From Butyrivibrio sp. (GTDB taxonomy: Bacteria; Bacillota_A; Clostridia; Lachnospirales; Lachnospiraceae): a DNA stretch of 18,920 bases. The notes under the pieces were generated by a model. The model searched no databases. It was not told the origin of the DNA and saw only the letters and a list, made by a program, of their open reading frames with translations. The stretch lies in assembly GCA_017996845.1 (NCBI GenBank), contig JAGOGF010000034.1, positions 1 through 18,920 of the forward strand, given 5' to 3'. The translations under genes were made by a program, and so were the position numbers. How positions within the stretch are numbered: the stretch's first letter is position 1; each line of letters begins with the position of its first letter. This document shows, piece after piece, positions 8,331-14,377 of the stretch.

Positions 8331-8359
8331 TTGAAACGGCACGCACAAGCGATTAAAGT
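8331..8359 (+). promoter_or_regulatory. Weak candidate promoter before the second OCD gene
   Basis: TTGAAA at 8331-8336 and TAAAGT at 8354-8359 lie 17 bases apart. The -35 box is good and the -10 box is poor (4/6). Transcription would start near 8366, only about eight bases before the terminator hairpin at 8374. The site is the best match in the 163-base gap, but read-through from the pot operon is an equal alternative. Confidence 0.25.
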
Positions 8360-8373
8360 AAAGGACAGAACAG

Positions 8374-8401
8374 AGCGATGGAGCAGAATCCATCGCTTTT
8401 T
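8374..8401 (+). terminator. Intrinsic terminator just upstream of the second OCD gene
   Basis: AGCGATGGA (8374-8382) pairs perfectly with TCCATCGCT (8389-8397) around the six-base loop GCAGAA, and four more T residues follow. The hairpin ends 30 bases before the next start codon and just ahead of that gene's AGGAGG site. It can terminate the pot transcript after the first OCD gene. Its position suggests partial read-through or regulated attenuation into the redox operon. Confidence 0.8.
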
Positions 8402-8431
8402 CTGCATAAAAAAAAGAGGAGGACGATACAG

Positions 8432-9568
8432 ATGCAGTACCCTGCGATTGATTTTATTTTTTTGAGTGAAGAGGACATGATTCGTGCCGGTGTCAAGAAT
8501 ATGCCAGAATGTATTGATACAATGGAGGAAGTGGTCAAGTGCCTGAATACAGGAGATTATGTAATGGGAGGACAGAACCATAATTCACATGGCTGTCAGG
8601 TATCTTTTCCCATGGATTCACCTTTTGAGAATATGCCCAAAGATGAGGGAGATGACAGAAGGTTTATGGCGATGCCGGCCTATATCGGCGGATCCTTTGA
8701 TCTGATGGGAATGAAATGGTATGGATCCAATATGGACAACCGGAAACTGGGGCTTCCCAGATCCATTCTGACCGTCATGCTCAATGATAAGGATACCGGA
8801 GCGCCGCTTTGTCTGATGAGTGCGAATCTGCTCAGTGCCTACCGCACCGGTGCCATTCCAGGTGTTGCAGCAAGACATCTTGCCAGGAAGAACGCAAAGG
8901 TCTGCGGGATCTGTGGACCGGGTGTGATGGGCAGAACCGGACTGGCAGCCATGATGGCAGCGTGCCCGGAAATTGATACCGTCAAAATAAAAGGGCGTGG
9001 ACAGAAATCGTTGGATGAATTTGCCAGATATGTTCAGGAAAGTTATCCACAGCTCAAACAGGTGGAAAAAGTACAGACGATTGAAGAACTGGTAAAAGAC
9101 GCGGATGTGATTGTTTTTTCAAATTCAGGGAACACGGATCCCGCTACTTATCCGTTTGTAAAAGGTGAATGGATAAAACCAGGGGCACTTTTGATCGGGA
9201 TCAGTGCTTTTGATATGGATGATGATTTCATGCAAAGGGAATGCAAACTTGTAGTAGATAATATGAAGCTGTATGATGCATGGTCCGAAGAATTTCCCTA
9301 TCCATCCTTTGGTGCCAATAATATCATCGGATCCAAATTTACGGATATGGTGCATGACGGGCTGATTACCAGACAGGACATATATGATCTGGGAGATATT
9401 ATTCTGGGAAAGAGAGAAGGCAGAATAAGCGATGACCAGATTATTGTATGTTCCGTCGGAGGGATGCCGGTAGAAGATGTGGCATGGGGAAAAGTATGTT
9501 ACGAAAATGCAAAAAAAATGGGACTGGGAGTACCGCTCCACTTGTGGAGTAAGCCGGATCTTACATGA
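8432..9568 (+). CDS. OCD/mu-crystallin family protein 2 (heads the redox operon)
   Basis: This 378-residue paralogue of the protein at 7120 is similar along its whole length, including the shared 'YGSN', 'GLPRSIL', 'DTGAP', 'MSANLLSA.RTGA' and C-terminal 'VGGMP.ED..WG' segments. It retains K95 (GMKWYGSN), R138 (RTGA), the Rossmann turn CGPGVMG at 161-167, and D261 in GISAFDMDDDF, matching the acidic residue essential in ornithine cyclodeaminase. It is therefore the better candidate for an active NAD(P)-dependent enzyme acting on an imine or amino acid. An in-frame ATG at 8378 lies inside the terminator stem and lacks a ribosome site. The ATG at 8432 follows AGGAGG at 8417-8422. The [2Fe-2S] gene begins 18 bases after its stop, so it is co-transcribed with the oxidoreductase complex. 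Confidence 0.88.
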   Translation: MQYPAIDFIFLSEEDMIRAGVKNMPECIDTMEEVVKCLNTGDYVMGGQNHNSHGCQVSFPMDSPFENMPKDEGDDRRFMAMPAYIGGSFDLMGMKWYGSNMDNRKLGLPRSILTVMLNDKDTGAPLCLMSANLLSAYRTGAIPGVAARHLARKNAKVCGICGPGVMGRTGLAAMMAACPEIDTVKIKGRGQKSLDEFARYVQESYPQLKQVEKVQTIEELVKDADVIVFSNSGNTDPATYPFVKGEWIKPGALLIGISAFDMDDDFMQRECKLVVDNMKLYDAWSEEFPYPSFGANNIIGSKFTDMVHDGLITRQDIYDLGDIILGKREGRISDDQIIVCSVGGMPVEDVAWGKVCYENAKKMGLGVPLHLWSKPDLT

Positions 9569-9586
9569 TAAGGGAGGAAGCCGAAA

Positions 9587-9937
9587 ATGGAAGAGCGAAT
9601 TGATATTCATCCGATTCTGGGAAAAATAGAAAAAGGAAGAAAAGTCAGTTTCTTATATGACGGAAAAAAGCTGGAAGGTTATGAAGGAGAACCGATTGCG
9701 GCGGCGCTCAAGGCTGCAGGAGTCATGGTGCATCGCTATACTGCCGGGAAACATTTACCCAGAGGCATTTTCTGTGCAATCGGAAGATGTACAGACTGTG
9801 TCATGATCGTAAATGATAAACCCAATATCAGAACATGCGTAACACCTTTGCAGGAAGGTATGAAAGTACAGACACAATATGGAGTCAGTGCAAGTACGTT
9901 TGAAGAACAGGAGGGCAAAAACAATGAAAAGATATGA
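9587..9937 (+). CDS. [2Fe-2S] ferredoxin-like subunit of an amine/imino-acid oxidoreductase complex
   Basis: This 116-residue protein has a plant-type [2Fe-2S] pattern C63-x4-C68-x2-C71-x12-C84 within 'IFCAIGRCTDC'. This is the small Fer2_4-type domain found as the N-terminal part or small subunit of HcnA, sarcosine oxidase alpha and hydroxyproline/proline dehydrogenases. The segment 'GKKLEGYEGEPIAAALKAAG' before the cysteines is typical of that group. The role would be electron transfer between flavins within the complex formed with the next three genes. It has a strong AGGGAGG site nine bases before the ATG, and its end overlaps the next gene by 14 bases. Confidence 0.88.
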   Translation: MEERIDIHPILGKIEKGRKVSFLYDGKKLEGYEGEPIAAALKAAGVMVHRYTAGKHLPRGIFCAIGRCTDCVMIVNDKPNIRTCVTPLQEGMKVQTQYGVSASTFEEQEGKNNEKI

Positions 9938-11507
9938 TCTGATCGTGGTAGGCGCAGGACCCTCCGGCCTTTCAGCAGCAATTGAGGCTGCAAAACGCGG
10001 CTTGCAGGTAGTTGTATTTGATGAAAATGACAGACCGGGCGGTCAGTTATTCAAACAGATCCATAAATTTTTCGGATCAAAAGAGCACAGAGCCAAAATC
10101 CGTGGATTTGTGATCGGTGAAGAACTTCTTGCAGAAGCAGATAAAGCAGGTGTAAAGGTCGTACTGAATGCAACTGTAATCGGATTGTATCAGGATAAGG
10201 AAATTGTAGTAAGAACAGGAGAAGAAGTAAGTCATTATAAAGCGGATGCAATCATAATTGCGACAGGTGCTTCTGAGAACATGGTACCGTTTGAAGGCTG
10301 GACACTGCCTGGCGTGATCGGTGCAGGAGCTGCGCAGACGATGATGAATCTGCATGGTGTAAGGCCCGGCAAAAGGATTCTCATGCTGGGATCAGGAAAT
10401 GTCGGACTGGTGGTAAGCTTCCAGCTGTTACAATGCGGATGTGAAGTGGCAGCACTGGTGGATGCGGCTCCGAAGATCGGCGGATATGGCGTACATGCAG
10501 CGAAAGTGGCAAGAACCGGTGTGCCTTTTTTCCTTTCCCATACAATCGTAAAAGCAGAAGGAACGGACCATGTAACAGGCGTTACAATTGCACAGGTAGA
10601 TGCGCATTTTAATTTTATTCCCGGTACAGAGAAGCATTTTGACGTTGATACGATCTGTGTTGCTGTAGGGCTTTCTCCAATGTCTCAGCTGCTTAAAATG
10701 GCAAATTGTGATATGGAAGACAATCCGCTTAAGGGCGGTCAGGTACCGGTATGTGATGCACATGGAGCGACCTCTGTCCCGGGAATCTTCGTTGCGGGAG
10801 ATGTGGCAGGTATTGAGGAGGCAAGCTCTGCCATGATCGAAGGCAGAATGGCCGGAATCCGTGCAGCGGCCTATCTGGGATACCTGGAGAAGAGTGAATC
10901 AGAAAATGGAATTGATCAGTTGGATCATGCGTTGAGCGGACTCAGACAGGGAATGTTCGCACCGGCTAACAGAGGGAAGAACATTACTGAAACAGAGGAG
11001 GGAATTCCGGTATCAGAAAATCTTCTGACACATGGATTTGTAGCAGATGACGAAATAGAAAGATTCCCCGGTACATCCCATAAAATCGGTATACATCCGG
11101 TGATGGAATGTACACAGAATATCCCCTGTAATCCCTGTCAGGATGCCTGCAGCAGGCATTGTATCAGGATCGGGGATAAGATCACGGCGCTTCCGTCTGT
11201 TAATCCGGACAGCGACTGCATCGGTTGTGGACTGTGTGTGGCAAGCTGTTCCGGTCAGGCCATCTTTCTGGTTGATGAAAACGCAGAAGAAGGGTTTGCA
11301 ACGGTTATGCTGCCCTATGAATTTCTTCCGCTTCCGGTAAAAGGAGAAAAAGGAACGGCGCTTGGAAGAAACGGTCAGGCAGTATGCGACGCCGAGGTTG
11401 TAGAAGTCAGAACAGCGCCGGCATTTGACCGAACCAATCTGCTGACAATTAAGGTACCGTCCGCATATGCAATGAAAGCAAGATTCTACAGAAAGAAGGT
11501 ACAGTGA
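9924..11507 (+). CDS. FAD/NAD(P)-binding oxidoreductase subunit with C-terminal ferredoxin-like domain
   Basis: This 527-residue protein has an N-terminal FAD-binding Rossmann motif (G10-A-G12-P-S-G15), 'RPGGQ' near 37-41, an ATG segment 'IIATGASE', a second nucleotide-binding turn 'LGSGNVGLV' in mid-protein, and 'GIFVAGDVAG' closing the FAD site. This is the HcnB/sarcosine-oxidase-alpha/proline-dehydrogenase-alpha family. From residue 394 it carries a cysteine-rich extension: C396, C402, C405, C409, C413, then C432-x2-C435-x2-C438-x3-C442, which can hold one or two [4Fe-4S] clusters. Many relatives have a BFD-type cluster here; in this operon that domain is a separate gene. It probably passes electrons from substrate oxidation to NAD(P) or ferredoxin in an anaerobe. 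The chosen ATG (9924) has AGGAGGG eight bases upstream; the longer start at 9879 has none. Confidence 0.88.
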   Translation: MKRYDLIVVGAGPSGLSAAIEAAKRGLQVVVFDENDRPGGQLFKQIHKFFGSKEHRAKIRGFVIGEELLAEADKAGVKVVLNATVIGLYQDKEIVVRTGEEVSHYKADAIIIATGASENMVPFEGWTLPGVIGAGAAQTMMNLHGVRPGKRILMLGSGNVGLVVSFQLLQCGCEVAALVDAAPKIGGYGVHAAKVARTGVPFFLSHTIVKAEGTDHVTGVTIAQVDAHFNFIPGTEKHFDVDTICVAVGLSPMSQLLKMANCDMEDNPLKGGQVPVCDAHGATSVPGIFVAGDVAGIEEASSAMIEGRMAGIRAAAYLGYLEKSESENGIDQLDHALSGLRQGMFAPANRGKNITETEEGIPVSENLLTHGFVADDEIERFPGTSHKIGIHPVMECTQNIPCNPCQDACSRHCIRIGDKITALPSVNPDSDCIGCGLCVASCSGQAIFLVDENAEEGFATVMLPYEFLPLPVKGEKGTALGRNGQAVCDAEVVEVRTAPAFDRTNLLTIKVPSAYAMKARFYRKKVQ

Positions 11508-11836
11508 TGGTCAATGACAGAAACAGAGAAATCGGTGCGTTTGTTCCGGCGCCGGATGATGATATGATCATATGCCGCTGTGAAGAGGTTACCAAAGGAG
11601 AAATCCGAAAAGCTGTGCATGATGGAATGTATACCATTACAGAGGTACGCAGATATTTACGAACCGGCATGGGACTTTGTCAGGGGCAGACCTGTGCAAA
11701 GCTTGTAAAGGGTATTGTGGCACGTGAACTTGGCGTTTCACCTTCACAACTGGAACCTGCTTCATCACGCGCACCGATGCGCCCTACCGAAATGCGTGTT
11801 CTGGCAAATGAAACAAAGGAGGCACAGGATGAGTAA
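11507..11836 (+). CDS. BFD-like [2Fe-2S]-binding subunit
   Basis: This 109-residue protein has the BFD-type [2Fe-2S] pattern C23-x-C25 and C58-x4-C63, with the helical segment 'EVTKGEIRKAVHDGMYTITE' between. In related complexes this domain is fused to the FAD/NAD subunit or forms a separate gamma subunit, as in the archaeal dye-linked L-proline dehydrogenase. Its proline-rich tail ('SSRAPMRPTEMRVLA') resembles the linker seen in those proteins. The ATG at 11507 overlaps the previous TGA (TGATG). A GTG at 11504 is possible, but the AAGGT site is better spaced for the ATG. The end overlaps the next gene by eight bases, so three subunits are translationally coupled in a row. Confidence 0.85.
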   Translation: MVNDRNREIGAFVPAPDDDMIICRCEEVTKGEIRKAVHDGMYTITEVRRYLRTGMGLCQGQTCAKLVKGIVARELGVSPSQLEPASSRAPMRPTEMRVLANETKEAQDE

Positions 11837-12956
11837 CGCATATGATGTGATTATAATCGGCGGCGGCATAATAGGCTGTGCAACAGCCTATTATCTCAGC
11901 GGAAGAGGAGTCAGCGTGGCTGTTCTGGAAGGCAGTGATCATATTGGTGAAGGAGGATCTTCCAGAAACGGCGGAGGCGTCAGACAATCCGGACGCGATC
12001 CCAGAGAACTGCCGCTTGTCATATACGGCATACGCAATCTCTGGCCGACACTTTCACAGGAACTGGAAACAGACTGCGAATATCATCAGGATGGGAATCT
12101 GCGTCTTGGTAAAAATGAAAGACATGCAAAAATCCTTCAAAATCTTGCACAGAAAGCATCTGCCTGCGGACTGGATGTCAGAATGATCGGTGCAGATGAA
12201 GTGCACAGGATCAATCCGCATCTTTCAGACGAGGTCACGGTAGCAAGCTGGTGCCCGACCGATGGACATGCCAATCCCCTGACGACAACGCTTGGATATT
12301 ATAAGATGGCAAGGAGACGTGGGGTGCATTTCTATACCGGTGAAAAAGTGACAGAACTGCAGATGGTAAAAGGCAGACTGCGCAGAGTCATTACAGAAAA
12401 CAGCGTGTATGAAGCTGAAAAGGTAATGGTGGCGGCAGGGTATCGCAGCAGGCAGATACTGGGAACGGTCGGAATCGATGTTCAAATGACGCAGTCGCTT
12501 CTGGAGGCGCTTGTAACGGAAGCGCAGCCGCACCTGTTTGATCAGATGCTGGGAACTGCAGAGGCAGATTTTTATGGACATCAGACAAAACATGGATCGT
12601 TTGTATTTGGCGGATCCTCAGGATACGAAGGCTCCAATAAGGATAATGGAACGCCTGCAACGAGCAGTATCACAGCACCCTGTATCTGCAGGGGTATCAT
12701 GAAATATTTTCCGGAACTGGCGGATGCCAAGATCGTGCGTACATGGGCCGGATGGAGTGATAAAAGCGCAGACGGGATACCGGTTTTGGGAGCGATTGAT
12801 GAAATACCCGGACTTTATACGGCGTGTGCATTTACAGGACATGGATTTGGTATCTCACCTGCAGTCGGAAATCAGATGGCCAAATTGATGACAGTCGGTA
12901 AAACAGATATTGATCTGGCAGCGTTTCGATATGACAGATTTACCGCAAAAATCTGA
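11829..12956 (+). CDS. DAO-type FAD-dependent amine/imino-acid oxidoreductase subunit
   Basis: This 375-residue catalytic subunit is of the D-amino-acid-oxidase/DadA-like family. It shows the dinucleotide turn G11-G-G13-I-I-G16, an acidic residue ending the second strand ('AVLEG'), 'GSSRNGGGVRQSG' near 46-58 (the flavin-contact segment also seen in HcnC, sarcosine oxidase beta and proline/hydroxyproline dehydrogenases), and a C-terminal 'FTGHGFGISPAVG' that closes the FAD site. It should oxidise a C-N bond of an amine, imino acid or N-substituted amino acid, passing electrons to the three subunits encoded upstream. The substrate cannot be deduced. The start at 11829 follows AAGGAGG; an upstream in-frame ATG at 11715 adds 38 non-family residues inside the previous gene and is rejected. 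Confidence 0.88.
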   Translation: MSNAYDVIIIGGGIIGCATAYYLSGRGVSVAVLEGSDHIGEGGSSRNGGGVRQSGRDPRELPLVIYGIRNLWPTLSQELETDCEYHQDGNLRLGKNERHAKILQNLAQKASACGLDVRMIGADEVHRINPHLSDEVTVASWCPTDGHANPLTTTLGYYKMARRRGVHFYTGEKVTELQMVKGRLRRVITENSVYEAEKVMVAAGYRSRQILGTVGIDVQMTQSLLEALVTEAQPHLFDQMLGTAEADFYGHQTKHGSFVFGGSSGYEGSNKDNGTPATSSITAPCICRGIMKYFPELADAKIVRTWAGWSDKSADGIPVLGAIDEIPGLYTACAFTGHGFGISPAVGNQMAKLMTVGKTDIDLAAFRYDRFTAKI

Positions 12957-13025
12957 GGAAACGGAAAGACCTGATAAATCAGATTGCTATTTATGACGGG
13001 CGGCATAATAAGAGGAGAAAACACC

Positions 13026-14189
13026 ATGAATGATTTTACATATCGGATACCAACTGAAATACGGTTTGGAAAAAACAGTATTTCCTGCCTGGCAGAAAAA
13101 CTGGCAGTATATGGACAGAATGTTCTGCTGGTCTATGGGGGCGGGAGTATCCGAAAAAGCGGATTATATGAGAAAGTCTGCAGTCTTCTGGACGGGTTTC
13201 ATATATATGACCTGAGTGGGATTTCGCCCAATCCGAAAATCAGTTCTGTCAGGATGGGTGTTTCCCTGTGCAGAGAGCATGGGATTGATGTGATTCTGGC
13301 AGTTGGAGGCGGAAGTTGTATTGATGCTGCCAAAAATATTGCCTGTGGTGTATACTATAAAGGTGATCCGTGGGATCTGGTTGCGGACGGAAGTAAAATC
13401 ACAAAAGCACTTCCGATTGCAGTTGTGCTGACAGTAAGCGCTACCGGTTCGGAAATGAATAACAATGCTATTATAAGTAATGAAGAAACACAGGAAAAAC
13501 TTGGTATTGCAAATGATGCAGTATATCCGGTTCTGTCGATCTGTGATCCGCAGTATCTGTACACGCTCCCGGCCAATCAGACGGCAGCGGGAACGGCAGA
13601 CATTATTTCGCATGTGATCGAGCAGTATTTTCAGCCTTATGACGGTGCATTTATTACGGACCGGATGTGTGAGAGCGTGTTGAAGACCTGTATCCACTTC
13701 TGCCCGGTTGCATTGGAACGATCGGATGATTATGAGGCAAGATCCAATCTGATGTGGGCAAGTACACTTGGACTCAATCATCTTCTGACACTCGGAAAAG
13801 GTGGGGCATGGTCCTGTCATCCGATGGAACATGAACTGAGTGCATTTTATGATATTACACATGGCGTAGGACTTGCGATTCTGACACCTGCATGGATGCG
13901 GTATATTTTGTGTGATACCACGGTGAAGCGGATGGCGATGTTCGCAGAAAATGTATGGGGTATCCGCACAGAAGATCCATACAGTCAGGCAAGAGAAGGA
14001 ATTGACAGACTGCAGCAGTTTTTTGTGGAATGCGGCCTGCCTTCGACTTTACAGGAAGTCGGAATCGGATCGGAATATTTTGGAAAAATGGCAGAAGAGG
14101 CAGTCAGGACAAGCGGAATATCGAACCGGGCATATATCCCATTACAGAAAGAGGATATTGTCAAAATATTTGAAAGCTGCGCGCAGTAA
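13026..14189 (+). CDS. Iron-containing alcohol dehydrogenase (butanol dehydrogenase/YqhD type)
   Basis: This 387-residue group III alcohol dehydrogenase reduces aldehydes or oxidises alcohols with NAD(P)(H). The metal ligands fit the family spacing known from FucO: D192, H196, H265 and H279, with H269 as the additional active-site histidine. The nucleotide region shows 'VYGGGSIRKSG' at 36-46 and 'VGGGSCIDAAKNIA' at 93-106; the former is typical of the NADPH-preferring butanol dehydrogenase/YqhD branch. The gap from the DAO-type gene is 69 bases with no convincing terminator, so it may share that transcript. Here it would plausibly reduce an aldehyde made by amine oxidation, disposing of reducing power. 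The start at 13026 has AGAGGAGA upstream; the ATG at 12984 lacks a ribosome site. Confidence 0.9.
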   Translation: MNDFTYRIPTEIRFGKNSISCLAEKLAVYGQNVLLVYGGGSIRKSGLYEKVCSLLDGFHIYDLSGISPNPKISSVRMGVSLCREHGIDVILAVGGGSCIDAAKNIACGVYYKGDPWDLVADGSKITKALPIAVVLTVSATGSEMNNNAIISNEETQEKLGIANDAVYPVLSICDPQYLYTLPANQTAAGTADIISHVIEQYFQPYDGAFITDRMCESVLKTCIHFCPVALERSDDYEARSNLMWASTLGLNHLLTLGKGGAWSCHPMEHELSAFYDITHGVGLAILTPAWMRYILCDTTVKRMAMFAENVWGIRTEDPYSQAREGIDRLQQFFVECGLPSTLQEVGIGSEYFGKMAEEAVRTSGISNRAYIPLQKEDIVKIFESCAQ

Positions 14190-14233
14190 AAAAACATAAG
14201 GTCCCTGTTTGTAAATCAGCATAAAAATGATAC

Positions 14234-14262
14234 TTGACAATTCTTCGTATGTGCGCCATAAT
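14234..14262 (+). promoter_or_regulatory. Strong sigma-A-like promoter of gltB
   Basis: A perfect TTGACA at 14234-14239 and CATAAT at 14257-14262 are separated by exactly 17 bases. The start would lie near 14269, giving a leader of about 109 nucleotides that contains the hairpin at 14302-14357. The region is otherwise an AT-rich gap (14190-14377) after the alcohol dehydrogenase. Confidence 0.8.
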
Positions 14263-14278
14263 TCATAAAAACATAAAA

Positions 14279-14288
14279 TTGTATACAA
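14279..14288 (+). repeat. Palindrome TTGTATACAA in the gltB leader
   Basis: This perfect 10-base palindrome lies about 10-20 bases downstream of the predicted start of transcription. It could be an operator for a repressor or a minor RNA feature. Its half-site TTGTA is shared with the inverted repeat at 8280-8302, but such AT-rich words can occur by chance. Confidence 0.35.
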
Positions 14289-14301
14289 AAATACAAAAGC
14301 G

Positions 14302-14357
14302 GCAATGGCGTCGCAGTCGAAGGGGGACTATCCCTTGCTGTGCGTCATTGCTTTTTT
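14302..14357 (+). terminator. Long terminator-like leader hairpin upstream of gltB (probable attenuator)
   Basis: GCAATGGCG (14302-14310) pairs with CGTCATTGC (14343-14351), nine pairs with one G-U. Inside, CGCAG (14312-14316) pairs with CTGTG (14338-14342), and AAGGG (14320-14324) with CCCTT (14332-14336). Six T residues follow at 14352-14357. It has the form of an intrinsic terminator, yet it lies between a strong promoter and the gltB ribosome site (AAAGGA, 14365-14370), so it should control read-through into gltB. CATTGC occurs again at 14358-14363, right after the T-tract, and could compete for the same left arm. Confidence 0.85.
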
Positions 14358-14377
14358 CATTGCGAAAGGAAATGACT

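Noticed and set aside
8374..8401. ANTAR-type antiterminator target, because of the six-base loop
   Set aside because: The loop GCAGAA starts with G rather than the conserved A, and there is no paired upstream hexaloop hairpin in a fitting position.
12957..13025. Possible terminator between the DAO-type gene and the alcohol dehydrogenase
   Set aside because: Only short AT-rich pairings (ATAAAT/ATTTAT) are visible, with no GC-rich stem and no T-tract.
14234..14377. Extended gltB reading frame from a TTG at 14234
   Set aside because: This region holds the promoter and leader hairpin. GltB needs only a short propeptide before C19, and the ATG at 14378 has the properly spaced site.
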